Assembly (NCBI GenBank): GCA_963921195.1
Contig: OY992536.1
Coordinates: 321,425,038 to 321,489,037, forward strand
Direction of reading: 5' to 3'
DNA: 64,000 bases
DNA from: Pegoplata infirma
Lineage: Eukaryota > Arthropoda > Insecta > Diptera > Anthomyiidae
A program made the translations under genes and the position numbers. Below, piece after piece: positions 1 to 10,914 of this stretch; position 1 is the stretch's first letter; each line of letters begins with the position of its first letter. A model generated the notes under the pieces. The model made no database searches, was not told the DNA's origin, and was given only the letters and a program-made list of their open reading frames with translations.

Positions 1-336
1 AATTTCATGAAAATAGAAAATATTTAAATAAAATTCTGTTTGTGTATGTTAAACGCGTACTTTAATAACCTTATTAAATCTGATTATCATCGGACCATTT
101 TTGAACTTAGGTCCCATGTGAAAATTTCGCCCGATATTCAGTTGAAGCGGTTTATTGTCAACAAAAAGAAGCCTATTCCACTCAAATTTGATTGGTGAGT
201 GCTTTTTACACTTATTAAAGATTTGACAAAATAGAGATCTAATCAGTCCATGTTTGAACTTGGGACCCATTTTCCGGGAAACTCTGGTGTAGGGTATTAT
301 ATGGTCGGTCTTGAACGACTATAATTTTCTTACTTG
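1..336 (+). mobile_element. Terminal part of a hairpin-ended fly repeat (TACCCTACACC variant)
   Basis: The right end reads GTGTAGGGTATTATATGG, a short hairpin (GTCGGTC-TTG-AACGAC region) and then TTTCTTACTTG. This is the same end architecture as the ATTCGGC hairpin elements elsewhere in the window, but with a different hairpin. Bases 55-290, reverse-complemented, match 63535-63780 well (CTGAATATCG, GCGAAATTTT, AAAAATGGTCC, ATTAATAAGTGTAAAAA in the same order). The left end lies outside the window. No intact protein frame is seen. Confidence 0.6.
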
Positions 337-920
337 TTTTTTTTTAATATTTGTTTAAATTTAAGATGTTTGTCTATCCACACAAAAAAATTCAGACATG
401 GTTTTTTTGTTTTTTTTTCGAGAAAATTGCATTTGAATATTAAATTTCATAATAATTTTGTAATTTGCTTGTATTTTCTTGTTTTATTTTTGCGAATGAG
501 TAATAAATATTTGCAGAAATATTATTCATACGCTACGTTGAATCAAGAAAATACAAGCAAATTACTAAATTGTTATGAAATTCAAATGCGATTTCGTCGA
601 AAAAAAAACAAAAAACACAAGTCTGAATTTTTTTGTGTGGATAGACAAACATTTTTTATAAATTGACTTTTTAAAAAATGCCAAATTTTAAAACAGATTC
701 TGAAAATTTTCCAAAAAAAAAAAAAATCGATAGCCCATACAAAACATTACAAGAATGTAAATTTTTGAGATTGTGGTGCATTCCGTTTTAATTTGATTTT
801 GAAAAATTGAAAAACCAAAAACGCAATTTTCTTAGCTCTATATAGGGCTATTCAGAAATTTACGGTACACATGTTTTTTTCGCTGGACATTTGGTGTGGA
901 ATGCCTCATATGTATAACAA
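337..920. repeat. Foldback repeat fragment (GGCATTCCACACC family)
   Basis: Two arms face each other at about 360-515 and 525-660: GATGTTTGTCTATCCACAC on the left and its complement GTGTGGATAGACAAACAT on the right. The segment 660-914 matches the right flank of the fuller copy at 11930-12880 and ends with the same GGTGTGGAATGCCTCATATG. The outer left flank is missing, so this copy is truncated. The long open frame across the arms is a product of the inverted repeat. Confidence 0.7.
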
Positions 921-1893
921 ATTTCCTTTGATATTCAATTCAAATGCATTTCAGTTGAAATTTGAAAGAAGCGATTGAAAGAGATCAATTCGATTTCGAT
1001 AAACCAACAAATTTTTAAAAATCACTTAAAAATCGAAAAGGATCAATAAAATTTGTAAAAAATCTATTTATATTACAAAAATATCCTTTGAAATTTAAAA
1101 AACATCAGTTAGAATTTGGAAAAATCAATTAAAATTTTAAAAATTCCAACTGTAATCGATATACCGATTAGCAGCACTTTTCAAAAAAAAAAAATGCAAA
1201 CATTTTCGGATTGAAAATTTAATATGCTGTGTGATTACTTTAGTGAATTTTGAAGTTGATGAATAAGAAATTAGTTTTTTTTGAAACAAGTCTTTTATAA
1301 AACTTAAAAATTTTCAACAATTGATATTTTTGGTGCTGTATGTCATAATTATAAAATACTACTTTTCGTATATGTGCATTATTACATAGTTTTCCCCAAA
1401 AATTAAAATTTATTATATTGTATGGTTTCCCTCCAAAAATGAAATTTTTGACATTATTTAAAAAAATGTATGTTTCATTCAATTATATTTTGACTCTGTA
1501 TGGTTTATAGCTGCAAGCTAAATTGCACGTCGTCCCAACACAAGTGGTTGACATAAAGAAACCTTCAAAAAAAATTAATAAATTTGTTTCTTTTTTGTTT
1601 TTTTTTCCTAAATATTCATTTAAATGATAATCATCAAGCACTCATCTCTGGCGGATCTGCAGTGCAAATATTATTTATGGCATTCACACACAAAGCACTC
1701 TCATGTACAACATGTGTCCAGAATTCAAAATCATGCGCGTAAATTTTAATTGTAGCGTGGTTTTTTGAAAAAAAAAAAAACAATACCGGTTTGTAAAATT
1801 GATGTCCTAAAAAAAATTGTATGCTGCAGATAGACGGACAGATGGACAGACGAACACCAACCATATCAGATGAAACGTGTATAAATTTGATCA
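921..1893. other. AT-rich stretch without a recognisable gene
   Basis: Mostly homopolymer-rich sequence. At 945-1160 there are weak GATCAATTCGA-like and AAAATCAATTAAAAT motifs resembling the 21-bp array family, too diverged to place. Around 1830 a short AGACGGACAGATGGACAGACGAAC run resembles the GACGGACGG microsatellite inside hairpin elements. Nothing coding was recognised. Confidence 0.4.
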
Positions 1894-2009
1894 TGTCCCA
1901 GCAGAAATTTTGCTGAACGTTCAGCAGCTTTTGGAAGGGGAACTTGAGTAAAGGAGCGCATCCAATTGCGCTGAATTCATGCATGATTCCCTAAGGCGAT
2001 GTCCCACTT

Positions 2010-2215
2010 TAGAGCGCTAGTTGGATACACAGAAACAGCGCTCTTTAGATGCACTGAAATCACGTGTCTTTAGAGCGCTGATTTAAGCAGAATAAAGATG
2101 CTGTAAATTCATGTATCTTTTTAGCGCTGATTTAAGCAGATTAAAGATGCAGTGAATTCATGTATCTTTGTAGAGCTGATTTAAGCAGAATAAGGATGCT
2201 GTAAATTCAAAGTTG
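2010..2215 (+). repeat. About 53-bp minisatellite (AGCGCTGATTTAAGCAGA)
   Basis: Three to four imperfect copies of a unit containing AGCGCTGATTTAAGCAGA, then AAAGATGC and ATTCATGTATCTTT, lie in tandem. Related pieces (GAAGCGCTCTTTGCAGCGCTGATTA, 2410-2450) continue after the 2207-2392 block. The palindrome GAGCGCTC recurs near the right end of the host element. Confidence 0.7.
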
Positions 2216-2392
2216 AAATCAAATAACTAAAATTTAAAAAAATATAACAAAAAAATTCATTCGTTTTACTTTACAAAACTTTATTTATGTGAAACAAAAT
2301 GAAAAAAAAAAAATCGGAAGTGAACATCAAAAAAATATCGGAAATTTTCATTTTCACATTTTTTATGGGATTTTTTTTGGGAACAGCGGTCA
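2207..2392 (+). repeat. Dispersed repeat, paired with 37105-37312
   Basis: This block shares with 37105-37312 the order AAGTTGAAA, AAAATTTAAAAA, CATTCGTTTTACTTT, TTTATTTATGTGAAACAAAA, AAAATCGGA, GGAAATTTT, TTTTCACATTTTTTA and GGAACAGCG, in the same orientation. It interrupts the minisatellite, so it is probably a separate insertion. No clear terminal repeats were found. Confidence 0.6.
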
Positions 2393-2702
2393 AAGATGCT
2401 ATGATTGAAGCGCTCTTTGCAGCGCTGATTAATGCGCAATAATGATGCAGTCAAATCATGTGTCTTTGTCTAAAACTCATGTTTTTTATTCAAAAAGTGT
2501 TAAAAATATTAAAAAGGAAAGCAAGTGTGAAATTTTATCAAAAAATAATTACACATTATAAGTTTTATATAAAAAATCTTTAAAAAAAAATAAAATTTTT
2601 CCCCCTTCCTTTTACTGCATCCCTAAGAGCGCTCTTTGGATGCGCTACGGTATGCTATAAACAGATGCTGTGTCGCCAAAATCTCGATTTATTTCTGCTG
2701 GG

Positions 2703-3587
2703 TGTGATTGAAACCGGTAGTGGATATTAAAAACAAAAAACAATGCAAAAAATATGTTAACGAAAGTAATTTTCTTACATGTGTCCTTGGAATTTAAGCA
2801 ATAAAAAAAATACCAAAAAAAAAACTTGATAACGGTTGGCAATTATATACACGTGTAACTTTCAATGTTAAATGGGAAAAATTTTTTATTTACACATTGT
2901 ATTTTTGTAACAGATTTCGATCATAATTATTTAGAAAACCTATAATTACGAGTATTTTAAAATTTTCTTATTTATTATCATGAGAATATTATCATGAGAA
3001 TATTTTATAGGGTCGTAAGATATTAGCTGTGTTTTTTACTCACTTCAATAAGGATTTGCGTTATAAAGAAGTGGACTTAAATAATCCTAAGCACAACTTG
3101 GTTTTAGATTTTAATAGAATTAACCGATTTTAATTTGGTTTTTTTCTGCTTGTAGCTTATTAAATTTCGCATCGACTTATGCAGCCCGAATTTTTAATTT
3201 AATTTTTTAATCTGTTTAAATTAGATTGCGAAAGTCAAAAAAATGTGTTTTTTTAGTATTTTGGCTGTAAAACGCTGAAAAGTTTACTGATCAAAATGAT
3301 TATTGGCTTAATTTAAAGGTATTTATAATAGCTTTCATAGCTTTACGAGTCGTATTTGCAATTACCTACTTCTTTTGTTGCAAAAATTGAGTTAATTTAT
3401 GTCACTATTGATTTTTTTAATAGCTATGTATAAATTTTCCTTAATACTTATCGCACTCTAATGATATTAATCGCAAAATAATGCTACGAAAGTCAATTTG
3501 GTATTTAATACGAAGGAGAAAAATTTGTGATAGAAAGGTGCATTTTAAATGAACTTTTAAACTGCATTTTTCAAAAATGCATTTTTT
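2703..3587. other. AT-rich stretch, no gene seen
   Basis: No coding frame, RNA gene or repeat could be supported. A short direct duplication (TTATCATGAGAATAT twice) lies at about 2977-3004. This may be single-copy host DNA. Confidence 0.4.
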
Positions 3588-4245
3588 ATACCCTCCACTT
3601 AGTGATAGAGGGTATATATAAGTTTGTCATTCTGTTTGTAACTCATCGAAATATCGATCTGGGACCCCATAAAGTATATATATTCATGATGCCCGATCGA
3701 TTTTAAGACATTCTAGCGATGTCCGTCTGTCCGTCTGTCCGTCTGTCCGTCTGTCCGTCTGTCCGTCTGTCTGTCTGTCTGTCTGTGGAAAATGCTGTCG
3801 CGGACAAAATATTGCACAGAGATGACTGAAACTTAACATATTTATTGGAAGTACTCCCGAGAAGTTTGGTATTGCATTTGAGCGATATCGGTTCAGCGGT
3901 TCAAAAGTTATGAACGAAAATGTAAGCACACCTCAAAAATTTCAGTACATTCAACATAACCTAAAAATACAAAATGCTTTAATTCGGCTTCTGGTTGGCA
4001 TATATGAACATAAATGAACACCAAATGGTATTTAAACAAGTACGAACATATTTTTTGACAAAAAAAGAAAAAAATCGCGGATTTTTTTTACCAAAATTTT
4101 TTTTCGCAAAAATTTTTTTTTTTTCAAAATAAATGTTTTTTTTCAAAAGTAATTTCCTTTTAAATAAAGTTTTTTGCAATAATCTTTTTGAAATTGTGGA
4201 GGGTATCACTACATTCGGCAAGGCCGAATTTAACTTTTTTACTTG
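3588..4245 (+). mobile_element. Hairpin-ended element, compact copy
   Basis: It starts ATACCCTCCACTTAGTGATAGAGGGTATATATAAG and ends GGAGGGTATCACTACATTCGGC-AAG-GCCGAATTTAACTTTTTTACTTG, so both ends carry ATACCCTCC in inverted orientation and the right end has a GC-rich hairpin. Inside are the family hallmark CCCATAAAGTATATATATTCATGAT and a GTCC/GTCT microsatellite (3720-3786). It is shorter than the copy at 23503-25316. No transposase is visible. Confidence 0.75.
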
Positions 4246-4419
4246 TTTTATTTAATTTTTTTAATGAAGAAATTCAAAGTAATTAATATTACAATTAATT
4301 TAAGCCAAAAGTCACTTGAATCCGTTTATTTTTGAACGTTTTATAGCCAAAAGACTAAAAAAATCACATTCAAGTCATGAATTGAGGGCTGCAGAGTAAT
4401 TCTGACAAAAAAATGCATC

Positions 4420-4526
4420 TCACCCCCACTATGTGTGGGGCACATTCACCGGCAAACTACCCCATTCTAAGTGGCGTATCAACCCCATAGGGTACATCCG
4501 TCAACGGCGAATCAACCCCATGGGTA
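4420..4526 (+). repeat. GC-richer CCCCATGGGGTACATTCG minisatellite, left part
   Basis: Imperfect units around CCCCAT-GGGTACAT-CG-CGGCAAAC occur here and resume at 7597-7745 after the inserted transposon. GTGGCGTAT and CCCCATRGGGTACAT appear on both sides in the same orientation. The composition is clearly more GC-rich than its surroundings. Confidence 0.7.
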
Positions 4527-4712
4527 GGGTATTCCATTAATCGGGTTTCTGGTTTAATCGGTTAATCGAGTAAACAATTAATCGGGGTTGAGATTTAACC
4601 GGTTAATAATCGGTTAAATTTGGATTATTCAATTAACCGAATAATCTAAATTTTAAATTTAATTTGAAAAAAAAACAGGAATTTTATTTACTTTTAAGTG
4701 TTTATTAATAAA

Positions 4713-6637
4713 AAAGAAGAGTATGAACCACCAAGTTTAGATGAAGTTACTGCAACTATATACAATCTTAAAAATAACAAAGCTCCAGGTTCTGATGGAA
4801 TAACATCCGAACTCCTTAAAAATGGAGGCTCAGTACTGCATGAATTATTACACCAAATAATAGTTGACATCTGGAACCTCGAATGTATGCCGGAAGAGTG
4901 GAATGTTGGTCTTATTTCCCCATTACATAGAAAGGGATCCCAACTTGACTGCGAAAACTACAGGGGTATTACTCTACTAAACATTGGATACAAAGTATTG
5001 TCAGCCATCCTAAACAATCGCCTCAATGTGTTTGCAAATGACATAATCGGCCAATACCAATGTGGGTTCCGAAGAAATAAGTCAACTTGAAAAGTGTAAT
5101 GAACATTCAATTAATACGCATCATCTGTTTATAGATTTTAAACACACTAAGAAAATTATGTCATTAACTGTTTGTAGGTTATTTTAAAAAGTAATCAGTA
5201 AAGTCATTTTAAAAGAAAAATCACTTATTTTATAAAGGATTTATTTTTTTTACTGTTTCTGTAGTTTAAAAAAAATAATTTACTGTATTAAAAACGAATT
5301 TTCTGTTACATTTAATTTCGGCAGTAAAATATTTCTTTTATAGTTTTACTGTTTTTCAATACAAAATAACTGAATATTCACTAGTTTTTTAATGTTTTGG
5401 TTAGTCATTAAATTAACATTTAAAATTGACTGTAATGTGTTTTTATTTTAAATGAAAAAACAGTGGAATGGTTTTTAAATAAAATTTCATTTGTTTTAAG
5501 TGAATATTCACTGGAATTTACCTACATAATTCTTTGAGTGCAAGCATATGACTCCATCAATAGGGCTCAACTATACAAATCCCTGGAAGATTTCAACATC
5601 CCGAAAAAACTGATACGTTTGATTAAAATTACAATGGCTAAGGTAACATGCGCAGTAAAAATTCAGAATGAGATATCGAAAACGTTCAGCACAAATGTAG
5701 GTTTAAGACAAGGCGATGGATTAGCATGCCCACTATTTAACCTGGCACTGGAAAATGTAATCATCAGAAAATCTTGCATTGACACAACGGGAACAATATT
5801 TAATAAATCAGTTCAACTACTTGCATATGCAGACGACATCGATATTATTGGAAGATCAGAAACAGCAATTGAAGAGACATACCGCGAGCTAAAAAACAAC
5901 GCACTAACCATGGGGTTAAGTGTGAATAAAGGAAAAACCAAATACCTACATTCATCAAATACTATCACAACCACTCGGACTCATGTGACCATCAATGATG
6001 ACAACTTCGAATCAGTACCCGAATTTGTATACCTGGGTTCGATGGTTAATTCTGATGCGAATACTAGTAAGGAAATAGAGAGGCGAGTGTCTGTGGTCAA
6101 TAAATGCTACTACGGTCTAAGAAAACACCTGTCATCCAAGCTGCTATCCAGAACAACAAAGATAAGACTCTACATTACCCTTATCTTGCCAGTGCTAACC
6201 TACGCTTGCGAAACCTGGAGCATGTCAAAAAAGGATGAACTTTTTATATGTGGTTTTGAAAGGATAATTTTACGAAAAATTTTTGGAGCAATTTGTGAAA
6301 ATGAAGTTTGGAGAATAAGAACAAACAACGAGATTTATCAACTATATAACGAATCTGATGTAGTTAAAAGAATAAAAATTGCAAGAATGCAGTGGGCCGG
6401 TCACATCGTCCGCGCAGACAACGATAATCCTATCAACATGATAATGAACCGTAACCCTGTAGGAAGAAGACAAAAAGGCAGACCGAAGTTAAGGTGGATA
6501 GATAATGTGGAAGAAGACTTTAGGTCTATTAACATGAGAAGATGAAGACTAAAGGCGATTGAAAGAGACGATTTTAAGAGGCTGCTTGAGGAAGCCAAGA
6601 CCCACCCTGGGTTTTAGGGCTTATGATGATGATGATG
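4713..6637 (+). pseudogene. 5'-truncated RTE-type LINE, reverse transcriptase fragment
   Basis: The frame 4698-5090 carries early reverse-transcriptase motifs (NNKAPGSDGITSELLK, ENYRGITLLNIGYKVLS, QYQCGFRRNKST). After a 396-bp MITE the frame 5538-6545 resumes with AYDSINRAQLY, GLRQGDGLACPLFNLALE and the catalytic LAYADDIDI, then thumb and C-terminal sequence ending near NPVGRRQKGRPKLRW. These motifs and the (GAT)n tail at 6622-6639 fit the RTE clade. The endonuclease domain is absent. The sequence ATTAATAAA at 4704-4712 and 6638-6646 is a possible target duplication. A stop codon after RRNKST also breaks the frame. It once copied LINE RNA into DNA at the target site but cannot do so in this state. 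The clade assignment is from motif recognition only. Confidence 0.85.
5145..5540. mobile_element. CACTCAAA MITE inserted in the RTE LINE
   Basis: The left end CACTAAGAAAATTATG and the right end (reverse-complemented) CACTCAAAGAATTATG form terminal inverted repeats. CA flanks both sides. Removing the 396 bp and one CA restores a continuous coding path through the conserved FIDFK/AYDSIN region of the LINE. The element at 55451-56207 has related ends and shares the internal motif GTAGGTTATTTT. Confidence 0.85.
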
Positions 6638-6723
6638 ATTAATAAACAAACAAGCCATCATATTTCATTATGCCAATTCGTAAAATGCCCTCCAAAATTA
6701 TTAAGGAATTTTTCATTAAATTT

Positions 6724-7165
6724 CTAACAACAGTGAAAAATGTGAGATATCTCATAAACTTGAAGTGGTAGACCTATTCCAAGGCCAAAAACGGATTCAG
6801 TGTGACAAAGTATTTCACAAAACCGATCTTTGGCGGCATTGCTTGGAAAATATTCAAGAATGCCTATGTGCAAGATTTTTTCATATTTTCTTAACCATGC
6901 CGTGGTGGTCCTATATCGCATATATACACGTCCACGTAGTCTTTTCGAGATTTTTTTTAACTGCACATAGGCCTTCTTGAAGGCCAGCCAACGAATAGTT
7001 TCTTCTGTCGATATCTCGTTGATAACAGAATATATCTGAAAGATTCCAAAAGCATTTTGAAGAGGATGAGTATTATTTTCAGATGAACTAAAAAGTGTTC
7101 GCGGTTTTCCAGAGTCCCGAAAACAGAGAAAATTTGAGGTTATTTCAGTATGGTAAATCCAAAAT
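6724..7165 (-). pseudogene. Unidentified open frame inside the TIR transposon
   Basis: On the minus strand a frame of about 146 codons is open from a stop near 7166 to a stop at 6724. It includes TEETIRWLAFKKAYVQLKK, TTTAWLRKYEKILHIGILEY and FPSNAAKDRFCEILCHTES. No methionine begins it; the first in-frame ATG gives only 80 residues. A second minus frame, 7140-7346, overlaps it in another phase (NANLALELIYHIGFLRVF), which would fit one older reading frame broken by a frameshift. I do not recognise the protein. It could be decayed transposase or captured host exon, or a chance frame. Confidence 0.35.
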
Positions 7166-7596
7166 CAAAAACTCTCAAGAACCCGATGTGATAGATCAAT
7201 TCTAAAGCCAGATTCGCATTCAGCTCGTAAAAAATTATTGGATAAATTTTTGTAATGGCAATGTATAAAAAAATTTGGACAGGGTTAGCGTAAACATTTT
7301 TTTTTAAGAAATGTCCTTTTTCGTTCAAAAAATACCGTATGCCCAAAAAGTTTTGTAATTTTTTTTTTAGGCCTGAACGTTTTTCAGCAGAACCGTGATT
7401 TGAATTTAATCTGAAAAATTATTACTCAAAAAATAAGTAACAATTCTAAAAAAAAGAAATTTCAGTTAATCGGTTAATGGACACAAATTAACCGATTTAT
7501 TTGTTATTTGAAAATTGGCATTTTTGAATTGTCAAACAGTTAATCTACCAAAATTAATCGGTTGACCGATTAACGGTTAATCGATTAAATACCCTA

Positions 7597-7745
7597 ACTA
7601 TGGGGCACTTTCGCTGGTGAAATTACCTCCATTTTACGTGGCGTATGTACCCCATGGGGTACATTCGTCGCCGGATAATGTGCCCCATGAGGTACATTCG
7701 CCGGCAAAACTGCCCCATCCTCAATCTGGCGAATGTGCCCAGGAG
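7597..7745 (+). repeat. GC-richer minisatellite, right part
   Basis: Continuation of the 4420-4526 minisatellite: GTGGCGTATGTACCCCATGG, CCCCATGAGGTACATTCGCC and related units. It shows that the 3-kb transposon landed inside a pre-existing tandem repeat. Confidence 0.7.
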
Positions 7746-7788
7746 CGTGCGCTCACAGAAAAATAAAAATTTTTACATTTAATTACTA

Positions 7789-8606
7789 CACTCAAAATAA
7801 TAACTCTGTAAAATACTCTGTAAAATGACTGTAATATCAATTCAACAGATATTTGACAGAGTTTTCTGTCAAAATACAGATTTAAAGAAAATACTTTGTA
7901 TTTTGTTGTGACAAAAAAACAAAGTTTCCTCTGTTATATTACTTTTACTTTGTAATTTTAATTTTACAGATAATTAACAGAGTTTTCTGCTAAAATACAG
8001 ATTTAAGCAAAATACCTTGTATTTTTTTTATAACCAAAAAAGTTTTCTGTTTTGAGTAGTTTTTGTTTTTGTTACCAAACATCAAAATTTTATCTGTATA
8101 TTTTTTTTTTAAGAAAAAGTTGAAAAAGTTGCTAAAAAAGTTATCAAAATTTTTTTTTTTTCAGAAATCTTATAAAAACTTTACAAAATAACATGCATTT
8201 AACTAAACTCTGTAAATTTTCAGAGTTTTTTCTGTAATTTTTTTTTTTTTTTTTTTTCATCAAATGCATTTTACATAATATGTAAATTTATATAGTTTTC
8301 TTTGCTGAATGGTGGTTTATTTAACCAATATTTTACTAGAAACTCGGTAAATTAACAATTTTTTTTGTACAAATCATTTTACCAAGTTTTAAAGTAAAAT
8401 TACAGAGATTTCTCTGTCAAAAAGCTTTCATATTTAACCAATATTTTACTACAAACTCTGTAAATTAACAAATTTTTTTTGTCAAAATTTTTTTACAGAG
8501 TTTTTTAGTAAAATTACCAAGAAATGTTGTTAGCTGGAAAAGTATGGTGTACTCTGTTAAGTTAGCAGAGTTTTTCTGTAATTTAACAGAGTTATTATTT
8601 TGAGTG
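7789..8606. mobile_element. CACTCAAAATAATAACTCTG MITE with TA TSD
   Basis: Both ends carry CACTCAAAATAATAACTCTG as inverted repeats, with TA directly outside (7787-7788, 8607-8608). The interior repeats ACTCTGTAAA, TTTTCTGT and AATTTACAGAG motifs in both orientations. The element at 28386-29614 is a second copy. No protein frame is present. TA flanks and simple ends fit a Tc1/mariner-type MITE. Confidence 0.85.
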
Positions 8607-8889
8607 TACCATTTATGCACTCAAAATTTCCAGATTTCATGTAAGGGCTCAAACGTTGTCAAGAATATTTTGCATCGGAACGAAGGATTTAGTTTTTAAT
8701 AATATTCTAAATAACTTTTGTGAAAACAGTTAAATAAAATATTGTGTCCGTAAGCGAGCATTTTAGAAATTAGAACTCCTCTAATCCTAATCCCTATATT
8801 ATCCTTGTTTTTTGCAGACCGGATTAAGATTAGGATTAACTTTATTTAGTTAAAAAAATGGGTCAAATCAAGTTCGTAATTTTTTTTTT

Positions 8890-9408
8890 ATAATTTTTTT
8901 CTGAAAAATATGGAGGAAACAAATTTGAGTAATCACTTGTTTAAATTTAAAAACAAAAATTGAGTATTTTTTTAATTGACACAATTAAAAATTTACTTAA
9001 AAAATTTTAAAAATAATTTAAGTAAATAATTTAATAAAAATTAATAGTTTTTGTATTTTTTTTTTTAACTTTCATAGTTTTTTGAACTCTCGTTTAGTTT
9101 ATAGTTTTTTGTGTATGTATATGAAAGTTTGTTTGAGGCATAAATATGTTTGGTAAAGTTTTGAAAAAACAAGTTTTTTGTTTTTTTTTTTTTCTAAAAA
9201 AATTAAAAAAAAAAATAAATAGATAAATTTTGAGTTAATTTTTAATTGTGTCAATTAAAAATTTACTCAAATTTTTTTTAAACATTTAATAAATTTTTAT
9301 TAAAAATTTACTCAATACAATTAAATCGTTTACTGGTGCAAAATTGAGTAATTTTTTACTCAATAGTATTAAAAATTTACTCAAATATTTTTTTTATTTT
9401 TTTCTGTG
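8890..9408. mobile_element. TTGAGTAAATTTTTAATTG repeat element, copy 1
   Basis: The segment shares TTTGAGTAATCACTTGTTTAAA, AATTGACACAATTAAAAATTTAC and TATATGAAAGTTTG with 59947-60531 (opposite orientation) and 41925-42265. The right end TTTTTTTCTGTG is followed by TA. The left boundary is approximate. It is AT-rich with many internal inverted motifs and no coding capacity. Confidence 0.55.
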
Positions 9409-9419
9409 TACAGTTAGTT

Positions 9420-9569
9420 AGTAAATATAAACAGAAAAAGAAATTATGATTTGTCCAAAATGTAAAGAATGAAAAATAAATTTAGTTAAATCCTAGGATA
9501 AACTCAGATTTATTCATACCATTTTACATTTTGGACAACGCTTAATTTTTTCCCCTGTTTATATTTACT
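9420..9569. repeat. Short palindromic MITE-like repeat
   Basis: AGTAAATATAAACAG at the left and CTGTTTATATTTACT at the right are exact inverted repeats. Inner TTGTCCAAAATGTAAA and TTTACATTTTGGACAA pair as well. The unit is about 150 bp with a central loop of about 50 bp. The target duplication is unclear. Confidence 0.7.
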
Positions 9570-9690
9570 ATTTGTATGTAGATTCAGGAAAAACTTTTAA
9601 AAAAATGTATGCACTTGATTTGACCCGTTTTTTAACTAAATAGAGTTAATCCTAATCGGTCTGCAAAAAACAAGGCTAATATTACCGGCA

Positions 9691-10914
9691 ACGAATGCTT
9701 GTTATTAAATATTTCATCAACCATAAATTATTTTTTTTTTTTAATATTTAGTTAGTTTTTATATAATTTTTAATTCAAAGAACTTTCCAACCCACTGTGC
9801 CAAGGAGTTTAAAACTAAATATTTTAGTTTATTGCGTAACTAAACTTTATCTTCTTCCAACATATGTAAGTTTAAGGTTGCCGCTACATAAAGTGCAGCA
9901 ATGCAGAAAAAAACAAAAAAAAAAAAAACTGCAAATATTAACAATAAACAACTTCCAAAAACTATAAAAAAAAAATAATCTTTGCAACAAAAATTTTAAT
10001 ACAATTTTTTTAATATTATTTTCCTTGTTGTTTTTTTTACAATTGATTTAAACTTTTACAAAAACTTTTATTATGATGTTTAATTTTTTACCTTTTTATA
10101 TATGGGGTATTTCATGTTAAATGAACATACTTTTAAAACCAATGTCATCCGATCGGGTTCAAACTTGCCAAAGCTCAATTATTTTAAAATCTGCATTTTT
10201 ACCAATTCTGTTAATTTAACATTAGTTTCAAAAGTGTGTTTATTTGAGATGAAATCGCTCATATACTATATTTACTACAAAATTAATGTATTACTTATGT
10301 ATCATCAAACAGTACACTTGACAGATGTGACACCTGTCATAATTTAACATAATGATGTGACAGTCTTAGTCACACGTCACACATTTAACAATAAAAAAGT
10401 GTTTTATTAATTGTGTCATCCATTAATTATTGCCAAATTATATCAAATTATAGTAACAATGATTAATTACAAATACACCATAAACTATTTAAAGCACAAA
10501 GTTTTAATTGCATTAAATTTTTTAACATTTCATTACCAATATTCAAAAAAAATTTAAAGAGCTTAATTTAGAAAAAGCTTTTCTGAATTTTTTAAATGGG
10601 GATTTTGGAATTTCTATTGGGCTTGACTGAATTTCAAAAAATAATGAGGAAATTTTTTTTAAGAAATTCTGCTTATTTGAGACATCCACAAAATTTTTAG
10701 ATCTAGTAGAAAAAAAAATTGCCTGGACACTTGGGAAATCAAGAGGTCAATCAAAAATGTCACTCTACTGATCAGATATGAAAACAATGTTTACCGAGAT
10801 AGTAAATTAAAGTTCGGTATTGATTGAAATTTCATTCGATCACGAATGCCGCAATTTGGGCCTTGATGTCAGCTAACGATTTTTAATCATCATTACTAAA
10901 AATTATTTTGGGTT
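9691..10914. other. AT-rich stretch, no gene recognised
   Basis: The frame 10102-10347 (81 residues) has no recognisable motif and lies in AT-rich DNA, so it is not called. GTGACAG/GTCACACGTCACAC motifs occur at 10346-10380. At 10718-10750, GCCTGGACACTTGGGAAATC resembles an end of the GGCGCCC foldback family (see 48130), as a short relic. Confidence 0.4.

Larger units (their letters stand above)
1897..2702. mobile_element. CCCA-ended transposon with 3-bp TSD (TGT)
   Basis: The left end CCCAGCAGAAAT and the right end ATTTCTGCTGGG are exact 12-bp inverted repeats. The flanking bases are TGT on both sides (1894-1896 and 2703-2705). The 806-bp interior holds a minisatellite built on GAGCGCTGATTTAAGCAGA and a block shared with 37105-37312. 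No transposase frame is visible, so this looks non-autonomous. It belongs with the other CCCA-ended elements at 10915, 23436, 34480, 45300, 48749 and 58997. Confidence 0.72.
4527..7594. mobile_element. TA-flanked TIR transposon carrying a LINE
   Basis: The left end reads GGGTATTCCATTAATCGGG and the right end, reverse-complemented, GGGTATTTAATCGATTAACCG. TA lies directly outside both ends (4525-4526 and 7595-7596). Subterminal regions are full of CGGTTAATCG motifs. The interior holds the RTE LINE, its nested MITE and an unidentified minus-strand frame. A similar right end is seen at 49930-49984. TA duplication suggests the Tc1/mariner superfamily, but no DDE catalytic domain was recognised. 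Confidence 0.68.
8800..9690. repeat. Foldback element with arms GCAGACCGGATTAAG
   Basis: Left arm 8803-8872 (CCTTGTTTTTTGCAGACCGG, then ATTAGGATTAACTTTATTTAG and GGGTCAAATCAAG) is mirrored by the right arm 9612-9682. The loop holds at least two other repeats (about 8890-9408 and 9420-9569). No coding frame was found. Confidence 0.72.

Noticed and set aside
334..666. 110-residue open frame
   Set aside because: It runs across both arms of an inverted repeat; its translation is the product of the stem and shows no known motif.
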